This document shows positions 32,689 to 40,446 of a stretch of DNA of 64,000 nt, one piece after another. The stretch comes from JAFAGO01 sp031987605. GTDB taxonomy: Bacteria > Bacteroidota > Bacteroidia > Flavobacteriales > Weeksellaceae. The stretch spans positions 1-64,000 of the forward strand of contig DALZZF010000006.1 of the NCBI GenBank assembly GCA_031987605.1, written 5' to 3'. How positions within the stretch are numbered: the stretch's first letter is position 1; every line of letters begins with the position of its first letter. The notes beneath the pieces are model-generated. The model was given only the letters and a program-made list of their open reading frames with translations, did no database searches and was not told the DNA's origin. The position numbers and the translations under genes were made by a program.

Positions 32689-33687
32689 CTATCGCCGGTT
32701 TCCGCCGATTTCAATTAAATCCATTGTTAAGCCGAACATATTAACATTGGATGAATTGTGATAGCGCACATGTGCATAATCAAACCGGAAATAAGAAATC
32801 TTCACCCCAAATCCCGCAGAAAGCCCGGAAAAGTTTCTTTGGTCGATTACGGCTAGTTCGTTTCCTCTTTTCACATTGTATCCAAACCGGAGATTGAACG
32901 CCTGCTCCGGAAAAATTTCCAGACCAAGAGAAAGATGGTCAAACGCTTTTCGGAAAAATCGAACTTCCTGCCCATTGATATTGTAATTCTGAGAAATATT
33001 GAATTGTTGTAAATCATGCGCGGTAATGGTGAAAGCCAGAGGAAATTCATCTAAAATTTTGGTATACCCCAAATCAATCCTGAAAGGAAGCTTTTCGCGT
33101 ACCCCGTTATAAGGCCTGACCTGATAACCGAAATTTCGTGCCACAAGAGAAAGCGTTTCTTTAGTACGCTCAAAATGATAGGTAACACCGGCATTTGCAG
33201 TAAGTGCCATTGAACTGTAAGAATCAATTTTTGAAGTTACGAAATTCATATTGGCTCCAATAGTCCATTCATCTTCAAACTGATAGGCATATCCTAAACC
33301 CAATGAAGCATCCATCGCACTGAATTCTCCGAAAATCGTAGCCGCTTCATCCGTTCTGGGCATTTTTCCGTAATCCATATATCGGGCATTAACGGAGAGA
33401 AGATGCCCGTGTTCCAAATCTTTTACAAAACTGATGGTTCCGTATTTGGAATCGGCAAGATAAGAAGCATAATTCACTGTGACCCTCATATCCTGATCCA
33501 GATTCATCAAAGCAGGATTAATTTGCGAAAAACTGACATCATAATCACGGATCGAAACCGCATCTCCACCCAAAGCCGCCTGTCTTGCCGAAACCGGAAG
33601 ATTCAGAAAAGGGTAGACAGTGGTTCCGTCCTGCGCGGAAACCAGCATTGCAAATAACAGGGTTGAAAAAACAGAAAACTTCTTCAA
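32689..33687 (-). CDS. porQ: Type IX secretion system protein PorQ
   Basis: Outer-membrane beta-barrel of the FadL/PorV type, 332 residues with a signal peptide (LLFAMLVSAQ). The start of the mature part, VYPFLNLPVSARQAALGGDAVSIRDYDVSFSQINPALM, is the hallmark that separates PorQ from the longer PorV. PorQ contributes to T9SS attachment of cargo and gliding-related secretion. Its presence fits the six T9SS-sorted cargo proteins in the window. The gene is near cmk and pyrH, a known flavobacterial arrangement. Confidence 0.88.
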   Translation of the reverse strand: MKKFSVFSTLLFAMLVSAQDGTTVYPFLNLPVSARQAALGGDAVSIRDYDVSFSQINPALMNLDQDMRVTVNYASYLADSKYGTISFVKDLEHGHLLSVNARYMDYGKMPRTDEAATIFGEFSAMDASLGLGYAYQFEDEWTIGANMNFVTSKIDSYSSMALTANAGVTYHFERTKETLSLVARNFGYQVRPYNGVREKLPFRIDLGYTKILDEFPLAFTITAHDLQQFNISQNYNINGQEVRFFRKAFDHLSLGLEIFPEQAFNLRFGYNVKRGNELAVIDQRNFSGLSAGFGVKISYFRFDYAHVRYHNSSNVNMFGLTMDLIEIGGNRR

Positions 33688-33705
33688 AATTCAGCGTTGG
33701 GTATG

Positions 33706-33713
33706 CAAAAATA
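33706..33713 (-). promoter_or_regulatory. -7 box of porQ
   Basis: TATTTTTG on the minus strand, 19 bases before the porQ start, preceded by a T-rich stretch; matches TAnnTTTG. Confidence 0.5.
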
Positions 33714-33785
33714 ATTTTTTTTAAACGGGAAAGAAATTTTTATCTCCCAAATCTATTTCTTTTAACGAAATTATTTGCGAATCCT

Positions 33786-33793
33786 TATATTTG
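33786..33793 (+). promoter_or_regulatory. -7 box of pyrH-frr operon
   Basis: TATATTTG matches TAnnTTTG and lies 28 bases before the pyrH ATG at 33822. Confidence 0.5.
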
Positions 33794-33821
33794 CATATCT
33801 AAAAAATTACCATTCATTATA

Positions 33822-34529
33822 ATGAAATACAAAAGAATCCTCCTGAAATTAAGCGGTGAAGCCTTAATGGGAAACAGACAGTACGGAATCGACAATGAGC
33901 GTCTGAGAGAATACGCCGAAGAAATAAAAAAAGTAGTGGATAAAGGCTGTGAAGTTGCCATCGTAATCGGAGGAGGAAATATATTTCGTGGTCTTGCCGG
34001 TGCTGCAAAGGGAATGGATAGGGTTCAGGGTGATTATATGGGAATGCTGGCAACTGTTATTAACGGAATGGCTTTACAGGGAGCACTGGAAGATGTTGGA
34101 CTGAAAACCAGGCTTCAATCTGCTATTGAAATGGATAAAGTTGCCGAACCTTTTATTAAGAGAAGAGCGGTTCGCCATTTGGAAAAGGGAAGAGTGGTTA
34201 TTTTTGGAGCCGGAACCGGAAATCCTTATTTCACCACAGACACCGCAGCAACATTGCGCGCCATTGAAATCGGTGCCGATGTAATCCTGAAAGGAACCAG
34301 AGTGGACGGAATCTACGACAGCGATCCTGAAAAAAATGAAAATGCTGTAAAATTCAATTCGATTACCTTTGATGAAGTTTTCGAGAAAGACCTGAAAGTG
34401 ATGGATATGACCGCCTTTACTTTAAGCTACGAAAATAAACTGCCGATTATCGTGTTTGATATGAACAAAGAAAGCAATCTTTTGAAACTGGTGGAAGGCG
34501 AAAATATCGGAACGCTGGTTGAGTTATAA
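33822..34529 (+). CDS. pyrH: Uridylate kinase
   Basis: UMP kinase of the amino-acid-kinase fold, 235 residues. It starts YKRILLKLSGEALMG, with IVIGGGNIFRG near residue 50, the MGMLATVINGMALQ segment, GAGTGNPYFTTDTAATLRAIEIGAD and LKGTRVDGIYDSDP. The ATG at 33822 gives the standard length; the frame is open far upstream, but that part is antisense to porQ. Co-transcribed with frr, 63 bases downstream. Confidence 0.97.
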   Translation: MKYKRILLKLSGEALMGNRQYGIDNERLREYAEEIKKVVDKGCEVAIVIGGGNIFRGLAGAAKGMDRVQGDYMGMLATVINGMALQGALEDVGLKTRLQSAIEMDKVAEPFIKRRAVRHLEKGRVVIFGAGTGNPYFTTDTAATLRAIEIGADVILKGTRVDGIYDSDPEKNENAVKFNSITFDEVFEKDLKVMDMTAFTLSYENKLPIIVFDMNKESNLLKLVEGENIGTLVEL

Positions 34530-34592
34530 TTTTCCGGAAAAGCCGAGAAAAGAAACTGAAAAAATAAATAATTATCAAATTTTAAATACATT

Positions 34593-35147
34593 ATGGAAGA
34601 TATAGAACTGATCGTGGATTCCGTGAAAGATGAAATGGATGCAGCGGTAAAACACCTTGATTATTCGTTCCAGAAAATCCGTGCAGGTAGAGCCTCTACT
34701 TCAATGGTACAGGATGTTGTGGTGGAATATTACGGTGCGCCAACACCGCTAAGTCAGGTTGCCAATGTTTCAATTCCGGATGCAATGACGATTTTAATTC
34801 AGCCTTGGGACAGAACGGCAATCGGAGCCATTGAAAAAGGAATTATTATTTCCAATCTTGGTTTTGCACCTTCCAACAATGGTGAAACCATTATTCTGAA
34901 TGTTCCGCCTTTAACTGAAGAGCGGAGAAGAGAACTCTCCAAACAGGCAAAAGCAGAAGGTGAACAGTCCAAAATCACCATCCGAAATGCACGCCAGGAA
35001 GGAATGAAAGATTTGAAAAAACTGGATGGCGTTTCTGAAGACATCATTAAAGGTGCTGAAAGCAATATTCAGGAACTCACCGATAAATTTGTAAAGATAA
35101 TCGATGAAAATGTGAAAGCAAAAGAAGCGGACATCATGAAAGTATAA
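34593..35147 (+). CDS. frr: Ribosome recycling factor
   Basis: Splits post-termination ribosomes with EF-G. 184 residues, standard, with the RRF features FQKIRAGRASTSMVQDVVVEYYGAPTPLSQVANVSIPD, TILIQPWDRTAIGAIEKGI and LTEERRRELSKQAKAEGEQSKITIRNARQE. Follows pyrH as in many bacteria and ends at a strong terminator. Confidence 0.97.
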   Translation: MEDIELIVDSVKDEMDAAVKHLDYSFQKIRAGRASTSMVQDVVVEYYGAPTPLSQVANVSIPDAMTILIQPWDRTAIGAIEKGIIISNLGFAPSNNGETIILNVPPLTEERRRELSKQAKAEGEQSKITIRNARQEGMKDLKKLDGVSEDIIKGAESNIQELTDKFVKIIDENVKAKEADIMKV

Positions 35148-35167
35148 CCTTCAATCGGTGAAAAATA

Positions 35168-35202
35168 AAAAAGATTCAGATGCCACTCTGAATCTTTTTT
35201 TT
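35168..35202 (+). terminator. Terminator after frr
   Basis: Stem AAAAAGATTCAGA (35168-35180) with TCTGAATCTTTTT (35187-35199), six-base loop. Also placed to terminate the minus-strand permease gene that ends at 35212. Confidence 0.88.
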
Positions 35203-35211
35203 ACCCTGATT

Positions 35212-36666
35212 TTACTGGTATCGTGAATGTTCTTTGCTTTTCTGAAAACGTGCCAGCAAAGGTTTTAGTAATGCTTTGTATTTTTCAATATCGAATAACT
35301 GAGAATCCGTGAGTGCTTTATACGTCAGCCAAACGCCAAAAGGAAACATCACCAGATTGGGAAACCATGCAGCAAGATAAGGATTCATTTTTCCGTTCCA
35401 GGCGATGTTTTCCACGGATAAATTCATCACATAGAAAATAATAAAAATAACAATGGCAATCACCACCGGAAGTCCGATTCCTCCTTTTCTGATGATGGAT
35501 CCTAAGCTGGCTCCGATCAGAAAGAAAATGATACACGAAACCGAAGAAGCAATGATGCGCTGTTGGTAGATAATGACTTTACTGTAATATTTCGTAATCC
35601 CTCTGATTTCGTCATTCTTATTTTTAATCGTAAACTTTAGATTTTCTATTTTGTTGTAGGCGGAATTCAGGACGGTAAGTTTTTTGTCTTCCTTGATTTT
35701 TTCCAGTTGTATTCCTTCTTTTACCGTTTTACTTTTTGTTTTCGGATTCGCCAGTATGCTGATATAACCATTGGTTTGATTCATTAAATCATCCCTCATA
35801 ATTTCGAAAGAAGTATTGTTGGCTTCACGGGATTTATCAATCGTGGAATTCAGTTGAGTATAGGTTTGGAACGTGTAGTCATCCGTAATGTTTTCCTGTT
35901 CAATCGCTTTGTTGATGATGTCGGAAATATTAAAATGCAGGGTAAGCGTATCAAATTTTATCGCCTGATCCGGTTGTTTAAATCGCGTATTATAATCGCC
36001 GTTTTTCAGGTTGTCTTCGTATACATATCCGTCAAAAAGCATCAGTTTAAGAAAATTTCTGTTGGATGCCGGGATAAACTTTCCTTTTTTTGAAACAATA
36101 GACTGCTGATCTTCATAGGAATTGGCCATTTTATGAATAAAAACACCATTGAGATTTTCTCCGTTTTCTCCCGATATTTCATCAAATTTCACACTGTATC
36201 CGGGAATTTGAGAGATAAATTGTCCCGGTGTAAAATTGAGTGCGGGCTTTGTTGCCGTAATATTGTACACCATATTCTTTGCCTTTCGCTGAAAATCGGG
36301 AACAATATTATTCGCAAAGAAAAACAGAATCACTGAAAAAATAAATGAGGTAACGAAAAGCGGCATCATAATCCTTGTTAAAGAAATTCCGGCTGCTTTC
36401 ATGGCGGCCAGTTCATAACGTTCTCCCAAATCCCCGAACGTCATAATAGCCGAAAGCAGGATGGTAAGCGGCAATACCAGCGTAACCACACTTACACCAA
36501 GATAGGAAAGCAATTTGAGAATTTCCCAGTAACTCAGCCCTTTCCCGGTAAATTGCGCAAGACGAATCCAGATAATGTTAACCATAAAAATGAAAAACAG
36601 TACACTGAAAATAAAAAGGAAAGGTCCGAAAAAAGTTTTGATGATATACCGATCGAGGATTTTCAT
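35212..36666 (-). CDS. LptF/LptG-family lipopolysaccharide export permease
   Basis: 484-residue inner-membrane component of the LPS export ABC transporter (YjgP/YjgQ family). It starts MKILDRYIIKTFFGPFLFIFSVLFFIF, the classical first helix. Further helices lie near 55-80 and 100-125, then a long periplasmic beta-jellyroll region (about 125-370) and three C-terminal helices (about 375-455). The periplasmic domain is longer than in E. coli LptF/G, as usual in Bacteroidota. It would pair with LptB and another permease encoded elsewhere. Confidence 0.88.
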   Translation of the reverse strand: MKILDRYIIKTFFGPFLFIFSVLFFIFMVNIIWIRLAQFTGKGLSYWEILKLLSYLGVSVVTLVLPLTILLSAIMTFGDLGERYELAAMKAAGISLTRIMMPLFVTSFIFSVILFFFANNIVPDFQRKAKNMVYNITATKPALNFTPGQFISQIPGYSVKFDEISGENGENLNGVFIHKMANSYEDQQSIVSKKGKFIPASNRNFLKLMLFDGYVYEDNLKNGDYNTRFKQPDQAIKFDTLTLHFNISDIINKAIEQENITDDYTFQTYTQLNSTIDKSREANNTSFEIMRDDLMNQTNGYISILANPKTKSKTVKEGIQLEKIKEDKKLTVLNSAYNKIENLKFTIKNKNDEIRGITKYYSKVIIYQQRIIASSVSCIIFFLIGASLGSIIRKGGIGLPVVIAIVIFIIFYVMNLSVENIAWNGKMNPYLAAWFPNLVMFPFGVWLTYKALTDSQLFDIEKYKALLKPLLARFQKSKEHSRYQ

Positions 36667-36840
36667 ACCGGCAAAAATACAGAAAATGTACCAAATGATC
36701 AGACTGATTTTTTTGGGGAGAAAGAGATTATTATTCCTGAAATTTTCGAGTTAATTTTTAAAACAACATAAAAAATCTTTAAATTTTGAATCGACTTTAA
36801 AGAAAAAGCTCTTTTATTTCAAATGCTCCACTACATTCTT

Positions 36841-36848
36841 TATATTTG
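36841..36848 (+). promoter_or_regulatory. -7 box of the M4 protease gene
   Basis: TATATTTG fits TAnnTTTG and lies 28 bases before the ATG at 36877. Confidence 0.45.
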
Positions 36849-36876
36849 TATAAAATAAATAATTTTTTTGAATTAT

Positions 36877-39426
36877 ATGAAGAAAAAACTTACTCTATTG
36901 CTTGCTGCAACCTATTTTTGTGGCTTTGCGCAGGAATCTTCTCAACTCACTGATTTAAAAGTTAAAACAGATGCTCAGGTCAGCATGAATCCCAATACTG
37001 CAACGCCGAGTTTTATCCGTTTTCATTCCGGAAAATCACCACAACTGAAAAGTAAAGATCCGGTTTCTGCATCTCAGGAATTTATCAGTGAAAACTACAG
37101 GATATTCAATCTTAAAAATGCTTCCGATTTAGTTTTCATCAGTAATAAAGCGGATAATTACGGACTGCACACCGTTACTTACCAGCAAAATTATCAGGGA
37201 ATTCCGGTGTATGCGGGATTGCTTAAATTCAATTTCAATGCAACCGGAAAATTAACCTCCATTAATGGGAATATAATTTCAAAAATTGGTATTGATTCGG
37301 CGGTTCCAAAAATTTCCAAAGAACAGGCGGCTTCGGCAGCTCTTTCAGCAGTTACCAAACAAAAAGAAAATGAAATCCCGGTGCCTTTGGAAGTCAACAA
37401 AAATACGCTGTATGTTTTCCCAAAAGGTTTGGCTCAAGGAACAACGGTAACGCCGCATCTTGTATATGAAGTAGAAGTAACCAACAGAAACAACATTCGT
37501 GAATTCGTTTTTATTGATGCGATTAATGGTGAAATAGTAGATCAGTTTACTGGAATTCATAATCTGAAAGACCGGGAATTGTATGAAGTCAGCATTTCCC
37601 CTTCAAATCTGAAATGGAAAGAAGGTGATGAATTTCCCGGTGAACTGAATATATGGCAGCAAAATGAAATCGTAGTTTCAGGACATATTTACAATCTTTT
37701 CAAGAATTCATTCGGCTATGTTTCCTATGATGGGAACGACCATAAAATGATTACCATCAATAATAACCCGAATATCAGTTGCCCCAATGCCAACTGGAAC
37801 GGAACTTCCGCAAATTATTGCGACGGAACCGCTGCAGATGATGTGGTAGCACATGAATGGGGACATGCTTATACAGAATATACCAGTGGTTTGATTTATC
37901 AATATCAGGCAGGAGCATTAAATGAATCCTATTCTGATGTTTGGGGTGAAACCGTGGATCTGCTAAACAATTATGAAGACGACGGGGAAAACCTGAACAT
38001 CAGAACCACCACAGCCTGTTCCGGAACTCAAAGATGGAAAATGGGAGAAGATGCAACCGCTTTTGGAAGTGCCATTCGGGATATGTGGAATCCCACTTGT
38101 AACGGAGATCCGGGATCTGTAATTTCAACAAATTATTATTGTGGTGAGGGAGATTCAGGAGGTGTACACACCAACTCCGGAGTTCCGAATCATTTGTATG
38201 CACTTTTGGTTGATGGTGGAACTTATAATGGATATTCCATGACTTCCATAGGTTTTATAAAGGCAGCACATCTTTGGTGGAGAGCACAATCGGCTTATTT
38301 AACTCCCACCAGCAGTTTTATCGATTTTGCCGATGCGTTGGAAGCTGCAGCTAATGATTTAATAGACATTAATCTTGAAGGTCTTTCCACGACGGAAACA
38401 GCAGCCGGTTTAAGCGGACAAGTATTTACGGCGGCAGATTTGCAGAGTGTAAAAAATGGTATTTTTGCAGTACAGCTAAGAACTTCACCGGCAGAACAGT
38501 GCGGTTATGAACCAATTCTCAGTTCCATTCCGGAATTATGCGATGCGGCAACCACAGCTCCGATTTTTAAAGAAGATTTTGAAAACGGACTCCAAAACTG
38601 GACTATTTCCCATGAAGCCGTAAATCCTGATCATTGGGAAGAAAGAAACTGGAAATTACGCAGCAATCTTCCCGGCGGAAGAAGTGGTTCCGGAGTTTTT
38701 GCGCCAGATCCTATAAACGGAGACTGTGAAACGAATTTACAAAACGGAGTGATTTCTCTTGAAAGTCCGTTAATTACACTTCCTGATTTTACTGAAGGAA
38801 CTTATCAATTGACTTTTCACCATTATGTCGCCACTGAAAACAGATACGACGGTGGAAATATTAAATACAGCCTGAACGGAGGTGAGTGGACAATTGTTCC
38901 TATTTCTGCATTTGAGCATAACCAATATAATACAACACTTGTAAATTCCGGGAACGACAATCCTTTGCGCGGTCAAAGAGCATTTTCGGGAACTGATGGA
39001 GGCAGTTTAGGAGGCAGTTGGGGACAAAGTGTTGTGAATCTTTCGGAGATTGGAGTGACATCCGGTTCTACCATTCAGTTCAAATTTGATTTTGGAACGG
39101 ATGGATGTAATGGTAATGATGGCTGGTATATTGATGATGTAGTGATATATAACTGTGCATATCTGGCAGTTCAAAATATAGATGGAAAATCCGATTTCAG
39201 TGTATATCCTAATCCAACTTCCGGAGTAGTAACCATTAGAAATACGAAAAAACTGCGCTTGAAAACTGCGGAATTGTATGATGTTTCCGGAAAATTACTG
39301 AAAGTGTATCCACTTTCGGGAAGTGCAGAAGCCAATCTGGATGTAAGTTTCCTTCAAAAAGGAAATTATATTCTAAAAGTGAATTCTGATACTACCAGCA
39401 GCACTGCAAAGATTATCAAAAAATAA
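36877..39426 (+). CDS. Secreted M4-family (thermolysin-like) metalloprotease, T9SS-sorted
   Basis: 849 residues. Signal peptide to about residue 19 (YFCGFAQ), an FTP/PepSY propeptide (about 40-235, with GLHTVTYQQNYQGIPVYAGLLKFNFN), then the catalytic domain. Zinc ligands are in HEWGHAYTEY near residue 326 and the glutamate helix ALNESYSDVWGE near 350; GDSGGVHTNSGVPNHLYALL near 428 carries the transition-state histidine. A jelly-roll domain of the MAM/cleaved-adhesin type follows (about 560-765, ending DGWYIDDVVIYNC), then a T9SS sorting domain (VYPNPTSGVVTI to AKIIKK). It should be exported, activated and cell-associated or released, degrading extracellular protein. Confidence 0.9.
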   Translation: MKKKLTLLLAATYFCGFAQESSQLTDLKVKTDAQVSMNPNTATPSFIRFHSGKSPQLKSKDPVSASQEFISENYRIFNLKNASDLVFISNKADNYGLHTVTYQQNYQGIPVYAGLLKFNFNATGKLTSINGNIISKIGIDSAVPKISKEQAASAALSAVTKQKENEIPVPLEVNKNTLYVFPKGLAQGTTVTPHLVYEVEVTNRNNIREFVFIDAINGEIVDQFTGIHNLKDRELYEVSISPSNLKWKEGDEFPGELNIWQQNEIVVSGHIYNLFKNSFGYVSYDGNDHKMITINNNPNISCPNANWNGTSANYCDGTAADDVVAHEWGHAYTEYTSGLIYQYQAGALNESYSDVWGETVDLLNNYEDDGENLNIRTTTACSGTQRWKMGEDATAFGSAIRDMWNPTCNGDPGSVISTNYYCGEGDSGGVHTNSGVPNHLYALLVDGGTYNGYSMTSIGFIKAAHLWWRAQSAYLTPTSSFIDFADALEAAANDLIDINLEGLSTTETAAGLSGQVFTAADLQSVKNGIFAVQLRTSPAEQCGYEPILSSIPELCDAATTAPIFKEDFENGLQNWTISHEAVNPDHWEERNWKLRSNLPGGRSGSGVFAPDPINGDCETNLQNGVISLESPLITLPDFTEGTYQLTFHHYVATENRYDGGNIKYSLNGGEWTIVPISAFEHNQYNTTLVNSGNDNPLRGQRAFSGTDGGSLGGSWGQSVVNLSEIGVTSGSTIQFKFDFGTDGCNGNDGWYIDDVVIYNCAYLAVQNIDGKSDFSVYPNPTSGVVTIRNTKKLRLKTAELYDVSGKLLKVYPLSGSAEANLDVSFLQKGNYILKVNSDTTSSTAKIIKK

Positions 39427-39430
39427 TTTT

Positions 39431-39561
39431 TTAGAGGTCACATAATAATTTTATATTTTAAAAATTATGGAAAAATATATCTTAAACACGATGTTTGTCA
39501 TTTCGAAGAAATCTAAATTTTCTTTGTAGAGATGCTTTCAGCATGACAAAAGTGGCGCATT
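39431..39561 (+). repeat. Dispersed repeat copy 2 (TTTGTCATTTCG family)
   Basis: Starts just after the M4 protease stop codon. Shares GGTCACAT, TTTGTCATTTCG, AGAAATCTAAATT and the CATGAYAAAA..TGGCG ends with the copy at 31871-32000. It has no coding capacity and fills most of the gap before the terminator at 39661. Confidence 0.7.
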
Positions 39562-39660
39562 TTTATCTAGTGGAATTACAATAAGGTATGTAAAATAAAG
39601 TGTGAAGGTCTCAATAATTTTTATCTTCACCCAAACTGAAGTTAAAATATTACATAAATC

Positions 39661-39692
39661 AAAATCGGCTATTCTCAAGAATAGCCGATTTT
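39661..39692 (-). terminator. Bidirectional terminator between M4 protease and lolA
   Basis: Perfect 15-base stem (39661-39675 with 39678-39692, core AATCGGCTATTCT) with a two-base loop and A/T ends. It lies 26 bases after the lolA-like stop and also serves the plus-strand protease. Confidence 0.85.
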
Positions 39693-39717
39693 ATGATATT
39701 TTGATAATACTGTTTCG

Positions 39718-40362
39718 TTACAATTCCGTTACAATATAATTTTTGTAATCGCTTTTGTTGAATGAAAACATGGAATCATTCAGGTTTTGATTTTCTTTAT
39801 ATTCCTTTACAGCAATTACGGCAACGCTTCCGTCATTGGAATATTGCTCAATTTTTACAATCTGCTTTTTCGGCTGATTGATGTAAATGTATACTGATTT
39901 TAAACCATTATGGGTAATGGGTGTAAGTTTAATCAGGTCTGCATTTACCCCGTTCATATTTCTTTTTCCAACGTATGATGTATTGAAATCGTGTTTATAG
40001 GATTCCAGATAATTGGTGGGCGAAAACATCATTTCCGAACCGCTGGCTTTTGCGATGGTTACTTCCTGATCTTCATCACTGATGTTGTATACTTTATTCC
40101 CGTCAAAAATCTGTTCAACTCCCATAATTTTCAGTTTATACTGGGATGGAGTAGTGTAGAAGATACCGGTTTCGGTTTTATTTACTTTACCGTTGTTTCC
40201 GGTTCCGTATGAAAATTTAAAGTAGGAATTTTTTTTGGATTTGTAATTTTTGGCTACTGCATCGAGAATAGTTTTGGATTTTGAATCCGCTTTCTGTGCC
40301 TGAACCATCAAAACTGCTCCTGCAACCATAGTTCCCGTTAATAATCTGGAAATCGTGTTCAT
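39718..40362 (-). CDS. lolA: LolA-like outer-membrane lipoprotein carrier protein
   Basis: Periplasmic carrier moving lipoproteins from LolCDE to the outer membrane. 214 residues with a signal peptide (RLLTGTMVAGAVLMVQAQ) and the LolA beta-barrel pattern: KSKKNSYFKFSYG, TGIFYTTPSQYKLKIMGVEQIFDGNKVYNISDEDQEVTI and LIKLTP with SVYIYINQPKKQIVKIEQYSNDG. ATG at 40362 gives the signal peptide; upstream codons to 40428 are acidic and unlikely. Lies after ftsK on the same strand, a conserved pairing in flavobacteria. Confidence 0.86.
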   Translation of the reverse strand: MNTISRLLTGTMVAGAVLMVQAQKADSKSKTILDAVAKNYKSKKNSYFKFSYGTGNNGKVNKTETGIFYTTPSQYKLKIMGVEQIFDGNKVYNISDEDQEVTIAKASGSEMMFSPTNYLESYKHDFNTSYVGKRNMNGVNADLIKLTPITHNGLKSVYIYINQPKKQIVKIEQYSNDGSVAVIAVKEYKENQNLNDSMFSFNKSDYKNYIVTEL

Positions 40363-40446
40363 TTCTATTGTTTGTTTTTTTTGGATTTCATTTTCATTGT
40401 CTTCAGAATCACTTTGCTCTGCAGACATCCTTCAAAAGAAGGAATT